From: Victivallales bacterium
GTDB lineage: Bacteria > Verrucomicrobiota > Lentisphaeria > Oligosphaerales > Oligosphaeraceae
DNA length: 41,255 bases
Reading direction: 5' to 3'
Assembly: GCA_017964325.1 (NCBI GenBank)
Contig: JAGCSE010000045.1
Coordinates: 1-41,255, forward strand
This document shows, piece by piece, positions 7,911 through 16,125 of the stretch (position 1 is the stretch's first letter; each line of letters opens with the position of its first letter). The translations under genes and the position numbers were made by a program. Below the pieces are notes generated by a model that was given only the letters and a program-made list of their open reading frames with translations, made no database searches and was not told the DNA's origin.

Positions 7911-9248
7911 ATGAAAGCGAAGATTTTGACGGTGCTGGCGATATGCCTGGCAATCGTGTCAATGGCTGAATATGTCATTGACGTACAAGATGATATGAAA
8001 ATCCGCCTCGGCGGTGACATCCGTGCGCGATATGAAGGATATACATTCAACGTTGCCGCGCCGGATGCAGACAGGATGGGGCACCATTCCACGGAATATT
8101 TCCGCATCCGCACAAGGCTGTGGGGCGCGTTTGATTTCGGAGAGGATGTGACGTTTAACCTCCGTCTCGCCAACCGTTTCCATTATGTGACAACCAGCCC
8201 GAACCGCCACAACAACAACGGTATGTCCACGTGGGAATTTCCCGATGAAGTCTATGTCGATGCCGCAAATGTCGAAATCCGCAACCTAATTGACGGCCTG
8301 TTGACCATTAAGATCGGTCGTCAGGACCTCGGGTTCGGCAACGGCATGCTTTTCGCGGAAAGGACGCCTTTTGACCAAGGCCGTTCCGTTTTCACTGACG
8401 GCATCACGCTGAAATTCAAGACGGAAACCGATACATTGACCATCTTCACACTGTACGATGAATGGAAGGACCGCACGGTTTTCATTAACGACCGCAACCG
8501 CCGCCTCCATTCGGGCAACATCTTCACACAGGGCATCTATTGGACGCATAAATTTGACGATGCCTTCAATTTGGACGTGTACTATATGTTCAACGATGTC
8601 GATGACAAGCAGCCGGAAATGGCGGAACGCGCCCATTTTGCGGATACATCCACAAGTCTGCACACGGCAGGTATGCGCTTCTTTGGAAAATATTCCGTTG
8701 TCGATTACAGCTTGGAAGGAGCACATCAGTTCGGTCGTGGCGCGGATGGCGAGCATCTGGACGCGGATTTGATCGACGCGCGATTGAACATCCATCTGTA
8801 TGACGATTCCGTTTTCAAACCGATTCTTGGCTTCAACTACACGCATTTCAGCGGCGACGATCCTGGCACGGGACGTCTCGAAGGCTGGAATCCGCTCATG
8901 ACGCAGTGCCCGCTGTGGGGCGAAGAATTGATGCCCATCATGCTCAACGGTATGTGGAGCAATCTGGAGTCGTTCCGCACATACGTATCATTCAATGTCA
9001 TCAATGACATGAAATTCACGTTGTCCGCTACGGATTATCTGGCGGATGAAAAGAACAGCGCCGTCGCGGGCATGGCTCCGACGGGTGGCGGCGACCATGT
9101 CGGTATGCTGCTGAGCGCCATTACATCTTACAAATTCAACAAAAATCTTTCTTTGGTTGGATATGTTTCCCATTTTATGGCGGGTGATTATTTCGCGAAC
9201 GGCCATGACAGCTACTGGTTCCGTCTGGAACTGAATCTCACATTCTAA
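7911..9248 (+). CDS. Outer-membrane beta-barrel porin, alginate-export-like
   Basis: Protein of 445 residues with a signal peptide (KAKILTVLAICLAIVSMA, cleavage before EYV). The mature part begins with the typical IRLGGDIRARYEG strand, then alternates amphipathic strands with aromatic ends and polar turns and ends in the barrel signature WFRLELNLTF with a terminal Phe. The GRQDLGFGNGMLFAERTPFDQGRS region resembles alginate-export/AlgE-like barrels (GRQ-x-L-x-x-G-x-x-R). It would let an anionic sugar or other small solute cross the outer membrane. GGAG sits nine bases before the ATG at 7911; an in-frame TTG at 7896 overlaps that site and is rejected. Substrate unknown. Confidence 0.82.
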   Translation: MKAKILTVLAICLAIVSMAEYVIDVQDDMKIRLGGDIRARYEGYTFNVAAPDADRMGHHSTEYFRIRTRLWGAFDFGEDVTFNLRLANRFHYVTTSPNRHNNNGMSTWEFPDEVYVDAANVEIRNLIDGLLTIKIGRQDLGFGNGMLFAERTPFDQGRSVFTDGITLKFKTETDTLTIFTLYDEWKDRTVFINDRNRRLHSGNIFTQGIYWTHKFDDAFNLDVYYMFNDVDDKQPEMAERAHFADTSTSLHTAGMRFFGKYSVVDYSLEGAHQFGRGADGEHLDADLIDARLNIHLYDDSVFKPILGFNYTHFSGDDPGTGRLEGWNPLMTQCPLWGEELMPIMLNGMWSNLESFRTYVSFNVINDMKFTLSATDYLADEKNSAVAGMAPTGGGDHVGMLLSAITSYKFNKNLSLVGYVSHFMAGDYFANGHDSYWFRLELNLTF

Positions 9249-9275
9249 CTGTCTTTCAGGAAGAGAGAAAGGATA

Positions 9276-10430
9276 ATGGAAGTACATCAACTGAGTCAGA
9301 AGGAAAGACCTGAAGCAGGGCTCATCTCGACAGTTTCGTTCCATGGGCGCATCGACAACATGGACGAGCGGACCGCCAGATGGGAGGCGGACACGACGGA
9401 AAACTGGGGAGCGTTCGACGACGATGGCAAAATGATGGGCCATATCGTCAACAATCGTTTCCAATGCTATTTGGACGGCCATGTCGTCGAATGTGGCGGC
9501 ATCGGCGGCGTTTCCGCCCTGCCCGAATACCGCGAAAGCGGCGCTATCCGTGCGATTTTCGCAAAGCTGCTTCCCGCCGCCCGCGAAAATGGCGAAGTCC
9601 TTTCGACACTTTATCCTTTCCGCCATTCGTTCTACCGCAAATTCGGTTATGAAACGACTTGTCGTGGAACAAATTACGAGATTCCAACCAATGCACTGCC
9701 GCGTATTCGCCATGACGGATGGATCAAGATGTGGCGGCCAGGCAACCCGACGGAAGATTACACGGCTCTTTATACGCAGTTCATCAGTCGCTACAACACG
9801 GCCATTTTCCGCGACGATGCGCGGATGGCGAACGTCCATATCAAAGGCGATTGCTATAAAGACCGTTATTTCTGCTACTTGCTGGGAGACGCACAAGGGC
9901 CGTCCGCTTACGTGGCGTTTCAGGACTCCGCCCCGAAGCTGAATGTGAAGGATTATGCGTGGAATGGACGGCGCGGCTATCGCGCTCTCATGAATTTCCT
10001 CTCGCGTTTCAGCGCAGACTACAGCACGGTCGTGATTCCGATTCCAACCGATTTCGACCTGTTGCCGCTTCTTGACAATCCATATTCGATTACGGCCTCC
10101 CCGCTCCGCAATTTCATGTCGCGAGTCGTGAACGTGGAAAAGGCGTTGGCATTGATGAAAAAACCTGCTGGAACGTTGTTTACAGTGAAAGTCATCGACG
10201 AGATGATTCTCGCGAACAATGGTACATGGCTCGTGCGCGGTGACGAAGCGATACCGACGGATGTGCGGCCGGACATCACGCTCTCCGAACGCGCCTTAGC
10301 CATTTTGGTCGTTGGCGCAGTTGGCTTGTCGGAGGCTGCATTGCGCGACGATGTGGAAATCAGCGGCAATGAAGAGACGCTTCGTCGTGTCTTTGTTCGC
10401 AAGCCCATCTATATCGCGGATCACTTTTAA
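9276..10430 (+). CDS. GNAT N-acetyltransferase, Eis type
   Basis: Protein of 384 residues, near Eis length (about 400). The N-terminal GNAT core shows VVECGGIGGVSALPEYRESGAIRAIF, matching the Eis acetyl-CoA loop (V-x-x-V-x-P-x-x-R-x-x-G), followed by LYPFRHSFYRKFGYE. The C-terminal part is the SCP2-like domain of the family. Mycobacterial Eis acetylates aminoglycosides and protein lysines; most Eis-like proteins have unknown substrates. AAAGGA lies just upstream of the ATG. It follows the porin by 27 bases, probably as one transcript. Its TAA stop is the first unit of the heptamer repeat, and the next gene is another acetyltransferase family often tied to aminoglycosides. Confidence 0.85.
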   Translation: MEVHQLSQKERPEAGLISTVSFHGRIDNMDERTARWEADTTENWGAFDDDGKMMGHIVNNRFQCYLDGHVVECGGIGGVSALPEYRESGAIRAIFAKLLPAARENGEVLSTLYPFRHSFYRKFGYETTCRGTNYEIPTNALPRIRHDGWIKMWRPGNPTEDYTALYTQFISRYNTAIFRDDARMANVHIKGDCYKDRYFCYLLGDAQGPSAYVAFQDSAPKLNVKDYAWNGRRGYRALMNFLSRFSADYSTVVIPIPTDFDLLPLLDNPYSITASPLRNFMSRVVNVEKALALMKKPAGTLFTVKVIDEMILANNGTWLVRGDEAIPTDVRPDITLSERALAILVVGAVGLSEAALRDDVEISGNEETLRRVFVRKPIYIADHF

Positions 10431-10502
10431 TGCTTAATGCTTAATGCTTAATGCTTAATGCTTAATGCTTAATGCTTAATGCTTAATGCTTAATGCTTAA
10501 TG
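10428..10502. repeat. Heptanucleotide tandem repeat (TAATGCT), 10.7 copies
   Basis: Ten perfect TAATGCT units run from 10428 to 10497, then TAATG. Because seven is not a multiple of three, TAA occurs in every plus-strand frame, and each ATG starts the five-codon string ATG CTT AAT GCT TAA. The first TAA is the stop codon of the Eis-type gene. Perfect copies suggest recent expansion by slippage. Confidence 0.97.
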
Positions 10503-10537
10503 TAGATGGTGAAAAATATCACTTGGATCTTTTGAAT

Positions 10538-10606
10538 CCCTTTTTATCGCTTGGAAGACCTAGAGTGTGAAATGAAAAGATAAAAAGGATAAAGCGATAA
10601 AAGAGG
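10538..10606 (+). promoter_or_regulatory. Leader RNA with two mutually exclusive hairpins before the AAC(3)-like gene
   Basis: CCTTTTTATC (10539-10548) can pair perfectly with GATAAAAAGG (10579-10588). The same strand, extended as CCCTTTTTATCGCTT (10538-10552), can instead pair with AAGCGATAAAAGAGG (10592-10606), which contains the AGAGG ribosome site of the next gene. The first fold leaves the site open and the second buries it. This is seen as complementarity only; that it switches is inference. Confidence 0.4.
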
Positions 10607-10613
10607 CTTTTCT

Positions 10614-11405
10614 ATGTACACATATATTTCCTTAAGACATGATTTGGAGAAATTGGGCATTCCGCAGGACGGGACATTGCTGATCCATTCGTCCATGAAA
10701 TCTATCGGCGAGGTGGAAGGGCGGGCGGACACCGTATTGGATGTGTTCATGGATTATTTCCAAGATGCTGGTCTTCTAGTGTTTCCAACGTTGACATGGA
10801 GCAATGTCAACGCCGACCAGCCTGTTTTCAATGTTCGTGAAACGCCGTCGGTGGTCGGCATCCTGCCACAGCTGTTCCGCCAGCGGCCAGGCGTCATCCG
10901 CTCGTTGCATCCGACGCATTCGTTGGCGGCGTGGGGACGCGAAGCGGCGGCGTTCACGGAAGGGCATGAGCGATTTGATTCGCCTGCATGCGAATTTTCG
11001 CCATGGCGGCGGCTTGTGGGCTACAAGGCGCAAATTCTGTTTTTGGGCGCAACGATCGCTCACAATACATTCTTGCATGGCGTGGAAGAATGGGGCCATG
11101 CTGCCAATATACTTACGGAGCAAAAGCAGAATCTTGTCGTCATAGACTATGACGGCAAGGAGCATCCTGTGCCATCGCGTCGCCATCAGGGCAACCATTC
11201 AGTCTTTTACGATCGCATGGAGCCGCATTTCCGCCGCATCGGCGCGTTGCGGGAGGGCCGTTTCGGCGACGCGCACTGCATCATTCTGGACGCGCCGAAA
11301 ATCGCCTACTACACAATGGATATGCTAGCGAAATATCCTGCGGCGTTCAACAAAGAATGGCTGGAGGAGCATCCGCGGTTCTTTGAGGAATACAAAGGCT
11401 TCTAG
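10614..11405 (+). CDS. AAC(3)/YokD-family N-acetyltransferase
   Basis: Protein of 263 residues, the normal size for the Antibiotic_NAT family. Visible family marks are LLIHSSMKSIGEVEGRADTVLD, LVFPTLTW, and the segment FRQRPGVIRSLHPTHSLAAWG with the conserved HPTHS histidines, then FLGATIAHNTFLHGVEEW. The family contains aminoglycoside 3-N-acetyltransferases and relatives that acetylate other amines with acetyl-CoA; sequence alone does not prove resistance. The ATG at 10614 has AGAGG seven bases upstream, inside a predicted leader structure. Follows the Eis-type gene by 183 bases that carry the heptamer repeat. Confidence 0.88.
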   Translation: MYTYISLRHDLEKLGIPQDGTLLIHSSMKSIGEVEGRADTVLDVFMDYFQDAGLLVFPTLTWSNVNADQPVFNVRETPSVVGILPQLFRQRPGVIRSLHPTHSLAAWGREAAAFTEGHERFDSPACEFSPWRRLVGYKAQILFLGATIAHNTFLHGVEEWGHAANILTEQKQNLVVIDYDGKEHPVPSRRHQGNHSVFYDRMEPHFRRIGALREGRFGDAHCIILDAPKIAYYTMDMLAKYPAAFNKEWLEEHPRFFEEYKGF

Positions 11406-11430
11406 AATTCTAGAAGCCTAGAATTCTAGA
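11397..11430. terminator. Perfect 22-bp palindrome at convergent gene ends
   Basis: A perfect palindrome at 11397-11418 (half-site GGCTTCTAGAA) contains the last codons and TAG stop of the AAC(3)-like gene. A second copy of its core, CTAGAATTCTAG, follows at 11418-11429, right before the stop of the converging PHP gene. It could fold on both transcripts and act as a bidirectional terminator, though T-runs are poor. Confidence 0.5.
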
Positions 11431-11431
11431 T

Positions 11432-12775
11432 TTACGCATTCACGATTGGCTGCGTCCAGGCGAATAGTGTCTGTTTTGTGCTGTCTTTCGGCGTCATGAT
11501 GACTTTCGCACGGATGTAGAGATCGTCGTCTTTTATAGCGTAAGAGGCTTTCAATGAATGTTTTTCCAACATGGTTTCACCGACTTTCGGTGAATAAACA
11601 GGAATCTTACGGTCGCGATTGAAGGGACGCTTCTTCAGCCATTCGGGCAGTTCGTCCGTCACGTTTTTCTCGACAAAACGCTGGCAACTACAATCTGTCC
11701 CGCGTTTGGTTCCAATGAACAGGATGGTTGCGTCATATCCTTCCTGTGGAAGGATTTCCACGGAAAGCGTCTTGGAAGATTTGTCATACGAAATCGACTT
11801 GAATTCAGCTCCCCGGGAGGAATAGAAATTGCCTTTGTACATTTCCTTTATGAGATTGGCAGGCTGCAAGTGGCTGGCATTCACCATGATGTAGCTGAGC
11901 CTGCCATGCAAGTCCATGCCGTTGTAGAAACGGTCGTAGTTGTGGATGTCATCACCAGCGACGCCGTAGAGGAGCGGCTGGCCGTTGGTGGCGCGGACGG
12001 CGTTCACGACGTCCCACCACTGGTCGGTTGTGACAACAGGTTCATTTTCAACGACTTTGAAAATCGGGCTGGCGCCTGTGTTGGCGATTTCGAAGAAGCG
12101 GATGGAGGGATGGGCGATGACATATTCCGGCAGAACGTCGTAGTATTTCCAGAGGGGATGATTGGCGGAGAAAATGACTTCCGAATTGACGCGGCCGACT
12201 AATGTGTCGCGAAGGCCGAGGGCGTAGTTGAGGTTGGCGGGAACATCTGATAACCCCTTTGTTTTGAAGGAGATATTAGCGTTAAGGATATTGCAGTGGA
12301 TGTCTTCACCGTTCAGTGAATTGGCACCGATTTCACAGCCGGGCAGAATCATGAATTTGTCCGGTTCGTCAAGCCTGTTGGCGACTTCGCCGATCGTATC
12401 CATGCGGTAGGAGATGGAACCGTCCTCTTCCGTGCGCATTTCGGGGGCGTAGTCCGGATATTCTTTGATGAATCGCTCGATGTATTTCTGAGTGGAAGGG
12501 CGTTTGGCCGAATTGATCCAGCAATCGAGATTGACGTGGGCGACGTTGTGGTCGGTCAGATAGATGAAATTCCATCCAATTTTCTTGAAGAGGAGGGCGG
12601 ATTCCATCGTCGTGGCTTGTCCGTCGGAGACGAGCGTGTGGATGTGTGTATTGCCTCTGAACCATTGCTTGCCGGCGGATGGCTCCGTATAAGGCGTGAT
12701 GTTGGAATAGGGGATGGCGATGGCTGCTTCTTCTTCGAACGGCAGGTAATTTTCCGATGGGATAGTGATGCTCAT
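11432..12775 (-). CDS. PHP-domain metal-dependent hydrolase (CehA/McbA type)
   Basis: Protein of 447 residues without a signal peptide. The PHP metal motifs are intact: RGNTHIHTLVSDG (HIH at 44-46), FIYLTDHN (about 71-77), ILPGCEI, FSANHPLWKYY, FFEIANTG and LYGVAGDDIHNYD. The C-terminal part after YSSRGAEF is a beta-rich extension seen in CehA/McbA-like proteins. Members hydrolyse esters or phosphoesters; the substrate here is unknown. The ATG at 12775 starts 20 bases after the dehydrogenase stop, so it is the last gene of the aldolase-dehydrogenase-PHP operon. A longer in-frame start would overlap that gene. Confidence 0.87.
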   Translation of the reverse strand: MSITIPSENYLPFEEEAAIAIPYSNITPYTEPSAGKQWFRGNTHIHTLVSDGQATTMESALLFKKIGWNFIYLTDHNVAHVNLDCWINSAKRPSTQKYIERFIKEYPDYAPEMRTEEDGSISYRMDTIGEVANRLDEPDKFMILPGCEIGANSLNGEDIHCNILNANISFKTKGLSDVPANLNYALGLRDTLVGRVNSEVIFSANHPLWKYYDVLPEYVIAHPSIRFFEIANTGASPIFKVVENEPVVTTDQWWDVVNAVRATNGQPLLYGVAGDDIHNYDRFYNGMDLHGRLSYIMVNASHLQPANLIKEMYKGNFYSSRGAEFKSISYDKSSKTLSVEILPQEGYDATILFIGTKRGTDCSCQRFVEKNVTDELPEWLKKRPFNRDRKIPVYSPKVGETMLEKHSLKASYAIKDDDLYIRAKVIMTPKDSTKQTLFAWTQPIVNA

Positions 12776-12795
12776 GGTTGGTTTCTTTAAGGTCG

Positions 12796-13785
12796 TTATT
12801 TCATCAAATGGCTGTTCATGGAATGGCGGTAGTCGCCGCGCTGGCATTCCATGATGACCTGTATGGAAAGTTCATAGAAATTCTTTTCGAAATCGCAAGA
12901 GAACGCGGCATTATGGGGCGTGACGATGAGATTGGGCAATTTCAGCAACGGGCTGTCCGACGGTAACGGCTCGATATGCGTCACATCAATGGCTGCGCCG
13001 CCGATTCGATTTTCACGCAAAACGTTTATAAGTGCTTCTTCATCTATGACATCGCCACGCGATGTATTGACTAAAATGGCATTCGATTTCATCATGGCGA
13101 ATTGCTTTTCACCGATGAGATGGAATGTTTGTTCAGTCAGTGGGCAATGGAGGGAAATATAATCGGAATCTTTCAGAAGTTCTTCCAATGATGCGGGTTG
13201 TACATTCATGTTCCGCATGGTCTGCGAGTCTGCAAACGGATCAAAGCAAAGGATGCGCATACGGAAGCCAGCCAGCATTTCCGTCACGCGCCGTGCAATG
13301 CGGCCGAAACCCACGATACCGAGCGTACGTCCGCTGATATGCCATCGCATATCGCTTAGCTGGAAGGTTTTGTGCGTATGCAACGCATCATTGGCCTGTG
13401 GAATCTGGCGGATGAAAGAAAAGAGTAGCGAGACGGCATGTTCGGCAACGGATTCGGAGATTGATTCAGGTGAATTGCAACAATGGATGCCGAGCTTGGC
13501 GGCTGCTTCTACAGGATAACCGTCCATCCCGCTGCCACTGCGGAAGATAGCTTTACAGCGGGTGAGCTTCGGTAGGATTTCCGGCGTGAGGACATAGTTG
13601 ATGTGGCGCGTCCAGATCATATCTGCATCTGACGCGATGGCAAGAAGTTGCGCTTCCGTCTTGCATAGCGCATAGCGGACTTCGATATTCGGGATTTCGT
13701 CCAACCTTTGTGTGACCCATGTGGGAAGTTGATTGCGTTCAGCCGCAATCATGGCGACGATGAATTTTTGATTTTTGATAGTCAT
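12796..13785 (-). CDS. D-isomer-specific 2-hydroxyacid dehydrogenase
   Basis: Protein of 329 residues. The NAD-binding domain carries LGIVGFGRIARRV, and the three catalytic residues of the family are visible: Arg in NTSRGDVIDEEAL, Glu in IEPLP, His in VTPHNAAFS. It should interconvert a D-2-hydroxy acid and the 2-keto acid. AAGGAAAT immediately precedes the ATG at 13785. It lies 29 bases after the aldolase and 20 before the PHP gene, all on the same strand. Coupled with a 2-keto-acid aldolase this suggests breakdown of a hydroxy or sugar acid. It is unlike the LdhA-type enzyme at the window end. Confidence 0.9.
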   Translation of the reverse strand: MTIKNQKFIVAMIAAERNQLPTWVTQRLDEIPNIEVRYALCKTEAQLLAIASDADMIWTRHINYVLTPEILPKLTRCKAIFRSGSGMDGYPVEAAAKLGIHCCNSPESISESVAEHAVSLLFSFIRQIPQANDALHTHKTFQLSDMRWHISGRTLGIVGFGRIARRVTEMLAGFRMRILCFDPFADSQTMRNMNVQPASLEELLKDSDYISLHCPLTEQTFHLIGEKQFAMMKSNAILVNTSRGDVIDEEALINVLRENRIGGAAIDVTHIEPLPSDSPLLKLPNLIVTPHNAAFSCDFEKNFYELSIQVIMECQRGDYRHSMNSHLMK

Positions 13786-13814
13786 ATTTCCTTGATGAAA
13801 AAGGACATAAGGGA

Positions 13815-14588
13815 TTAGCCAAAGACCTGTCGCGCATGCTTGATTGCTGCGCGGCCCGCGCTGGCGATACCGCCCCAGTCGCCTGCGCAGGCAATCCACT
13901 GCATACCGCGTTCACGAGCCTTTGCGTCCACGGCATCCGCCGTGCCGAGAATAATGCCTTTACGATGGACTTTCGCGGCGATTTCGTCGATGACGGCGGC
14001 AACTTCCGGATCGGTTGTTTTCGTAAGCTTGCCCATCGTTCCGGAAAGATCGCACGGGCCGATGCAGATGCTGTCGATGCCGGGCACTTCGAGAATTTCA
14101 TCGAGATTCTTAACTGCCTCAATATGTTCGATTTGCAGAATGATGAACGGCGTGTGTTTGGCGGCCTCCTCATATTCGTCCCACGGAATGCTGCCGTAGC
14201 GGGAGCCGCGGCGGACTCCACAGCCGCGGTTGCCGACGGGCGGATATTTGCAGGCGGCGACGGCATAGCGGGCTTGTTCCGCCGTGCAGATCATCGGGAT
14301 GATGACGCCTGCGGGAGCCAAATCGAGAACAGGTTTGATGATGCCATGTTCGTTCCACGGAACGCGGACAAATGGTGCGCAATCCGTGCCGCGGCAGGCC
14401 ATGATATGCTGTTTGATCTGGTCGATGGTGAATGGACCATGTTCGGCATCAATCCATGTAAAATCAAAACCAATGTCGCCTGCAAGTTCGCTGACTGTTG
14501 AATCTGAAAGTGTTACTACCATGCCCAAGCAGGTCTGTCCACTGTGGATTTTGGCGAGAAATTTTTCCAGATTGTTGATGCTGTCCAT
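13815..14588 (-). CDS. HpcH/HpaI-family aldolase
   Basis: Protein of 257 residues, the usual length. It has the class II pyruvate-type aldolase marks: DFTWIDAEHGPF near the N terminus, FVRVPWNE, GVIIPMICTAEQARYAV, KYPPVGNRGCG with the arginine that binds pyruvate, then a metal-binding Glu in ILQIEHIEAV and Asp in CIGPCDLSGTMG. The family cleaves 2-keto-3-deoxy or 4-hydroxy-2-keto acids into pyruvate and an aldehyde. CAGGATAAAT lies before the ATG. First gene of a three-gene operon and divergent from the URO-D-like gene. Substrate length cannot be deduced. Confidence 0.92.
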   Translation of the reverse strand: MDSINNLEKFLAKIHSGQTCLGMVVTLSDSTVSELAGDIGFDFTWIDAEHGPFTIDQIKQHIMACRGTDCAPFVRVPWNEHGIIKPVLDLAPAGVIIPMICTAEQARYAVAACKYPPVGNRGCGVRRGSRYGSIPWDEYEEAAKHTPFIILQIEHIEAVKNLDEILEVPGIDSICIGPCDLSGTMGKLTKTTDPEVAAVIDEIAAKVHRKGIILGTADAVDAKARERGMQWIACAGDWGGIASAGRAAIKHARQVFG

Positions 14589-14761
14589 ATTTATCCTGTT
14601 TTTTGAATTTCATACTAACAAAATATAACGGCGGCGAATGGAAAGGCAAAGATTCCATTATAATAATTTCATACGTGTTTCATGCGGAATACGCTTGAAA
14701 AAGATGTTTTTTCGGTAAAATTATGGTAATCTGATTTTTATCTTTGCCTTAAAACATACTT

Positions 14762-15976
14762 ATGATCAACCCGTCCGATAAATCCATCCTGCGTAGTCTG
14801 GCCGAACAGTATCGCCAGATATCCGATGATTCCATCCAAATGCCGCGTCGCCGCGCATGGAGCCGTCTGAACAGTCTGCTGGACCGCAAGCCGTTGATTT
14901 ATGTGCGTGCCTTTGCTTTCCGCGAACGCGCAGACTGCCGATTGATTACGAAAGATCCGCTGGCGAGGAGGATGGAGCAATTTTTCCGCTATCAACTGGC
15001 ATGGTATGGCTTGGGCGATGATTCGATTTTTGAACCTTATCTTACGTTGCCGGCGGTGTTTGCGCATACGGGTTGGGGATATAATGTCAAACTGACACGC
15101 GTCGATGTAGAAGGCGGTTCCTTCAAGGCGGACTATCCGATAAAGGATTTGGACGACCTTTCCGGCTTTGTGGATCCCGTCCATAAGATCAACGAAGAGA
15201 AAACATTGCAGATGTTCGAGGCGGCAAATGACGCCATCGGCGAAATCCTGCCTGTGGCAATCGATCGCACGCCGTTCTACACGATGTGGCATGGCGACAT
15301 TGCGACGGATTTAGGCTATCTACGTGGCATGGAAAACTTTATGTTGGATATCATGGATACGCCAGACGAGTTGAAGCGATTGTGTGACCGTATGGGGCGC
15401 GGTGTGCTGTCCGTCCATGAACAGGCGGAAGAAGCAGGTGATTGGTCGTTGTTGTCCCATCGCAATCAAGCGATGCCGTACTGTGAGGAACTGCCATGGC
15501 CAGCCATGGACAAGTCAGTCAAACGCAATAAGTTGTGGGGCTTCATGGCAGCACAGGAATTTGCATTAATTTCGCCTGAGCATCATGATGAATTTCCATT
15601 GCAATACCAACTGCCTATTTTGAAAAAGTTCGGTTTGGTTGCATACGGCTGTTGCGAAGATTTGACGCGCAAGATCAACATGCTGAAACAGATACCGAAT
15701 TTGCGGCGAATTTCTGTCAGTCCGTTTGCCGATGTGGAGAAATGCGCGGAGGCGTCTGGCGGAAAATATGTCTTGAGCTTCCGGCCACGTCCTGCGCATT
15801 TGGTTGGCGACAACTGGAAAGATGTGGCGCTGAATGATTTGCAACATGGCATCGAGACACTTAAAGGGACGAGTTTCGACATAACGCTGAAGGATGTCGA
15901 GACATTGGAAGGCGATGAAAACCGCGCAAAGGAATGGGTGCGGCTGGCACGGGAAACTATTGCGAAATACTGCTGA
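14762..15976 (+). CDS. Uroporphyrinogen decarboxylase (URO-D)-like protein
   Basis: Protein of 404 residues with the layout of URO-D-like TIM-barrel proteins common in anaerobes: an N-terminal RRRAWSRLNSLLDRKPLIYVR region, a central IATDLGYLRGMENFMLDIMDTPDELKRLCDRM, then YGCCEDLTRKINMLKQIPNLRRISVSPFADVEKCAE and FRPRPAHL. True HemE conserved arginine/aspartate motifs are not evident, so haem synthesis is unlikely; relatives act as corrinoid methyltransferases or are uncharacterised. YGCCEDL could place a zinc or cobalamin-related cysteine. It is divergent from the aldolase operon with 173 bases between starts, so co-regulation is possible. No corrinoid protein gene is in the window. Confidence 0.8.
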   Translation: MINPSDKSILRSLAEQYRQISDDSIQMPRRRAWSRLNSLLDRKPLIYVRAFAFRERADCRLITKDPLARRMEQFFRYQLAWYGLGDDSIFEPYLTLPAVFAHTGWGYNVKLTRVDVEGGSFKADYPIKDLDDLSGFVDPVHKINEEKTLQMFEAANDAIGEILPVAIDRTPFYTMWHGDIATDLGYLRGMENFMLDIMDTPDELKRLCDRMGRGVLSVHEQAEEAGDWSLLSHRNQAMPYCEELPWPAMDKSVKRNKLWGFMAAQEFALISPEHHDEFPLQYQLPILKKFGLVAYGCCEDLTRKINMLKQIPNLRRISVSPFADVEKCAEASGGKYVLSFRPRPAHLVGDNWKDVALNDLQHGIETLKGTSFDITLKDVETLEGDENRAKEWVRLARETIAKYC

Positions 15977-16031
15977 TTAAATCATTGATTTGGAACTACA
16001 AAGGGAGCGAAATTTCAATATCTTGAAAACC

Positions 16032-16058
16032 ACAGATGACACAGATTATACAGATTTT
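16032..16058. repeat. Three 9-bp direct repeats (ACAGAT-N3)
   Basis: ACAGATGAC, ACAGATTAT and ACAGATTTT follow one another exactly, in the gap between the URO-D-like gene and the convergent dxs. Short ACAGAT strings of this kind occur between genes in many bacteria; no function is assigned. Confidence 0.8.
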
Positions 16059-16125
16059 TCACAAAATACTTTGCCGCCATCGGCATTGATTCTGAAACAT
16101 CTGTATTTTCCCTAGGCCTTTAGTT

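Noticed and set aside
7896..9248. Longer porin start at TTG 7896
   Set aside because: The TTG overlaps the GGAG ribosome site; ATG 7911 gives a regular signal peptide.
8988..9896. Long minus-strand frame across the porin and Eis-type genes
   Set aside because: It spans the boundary of two convincing plus-strand genes and resembles no protein.
14695..14721. Promoter for the URO-D-like gene (TTGAAA and TAAAAT)
   Set aside because: The spacer is only 15 bp and other -10 choices are weak, so it was not listed as a feature.
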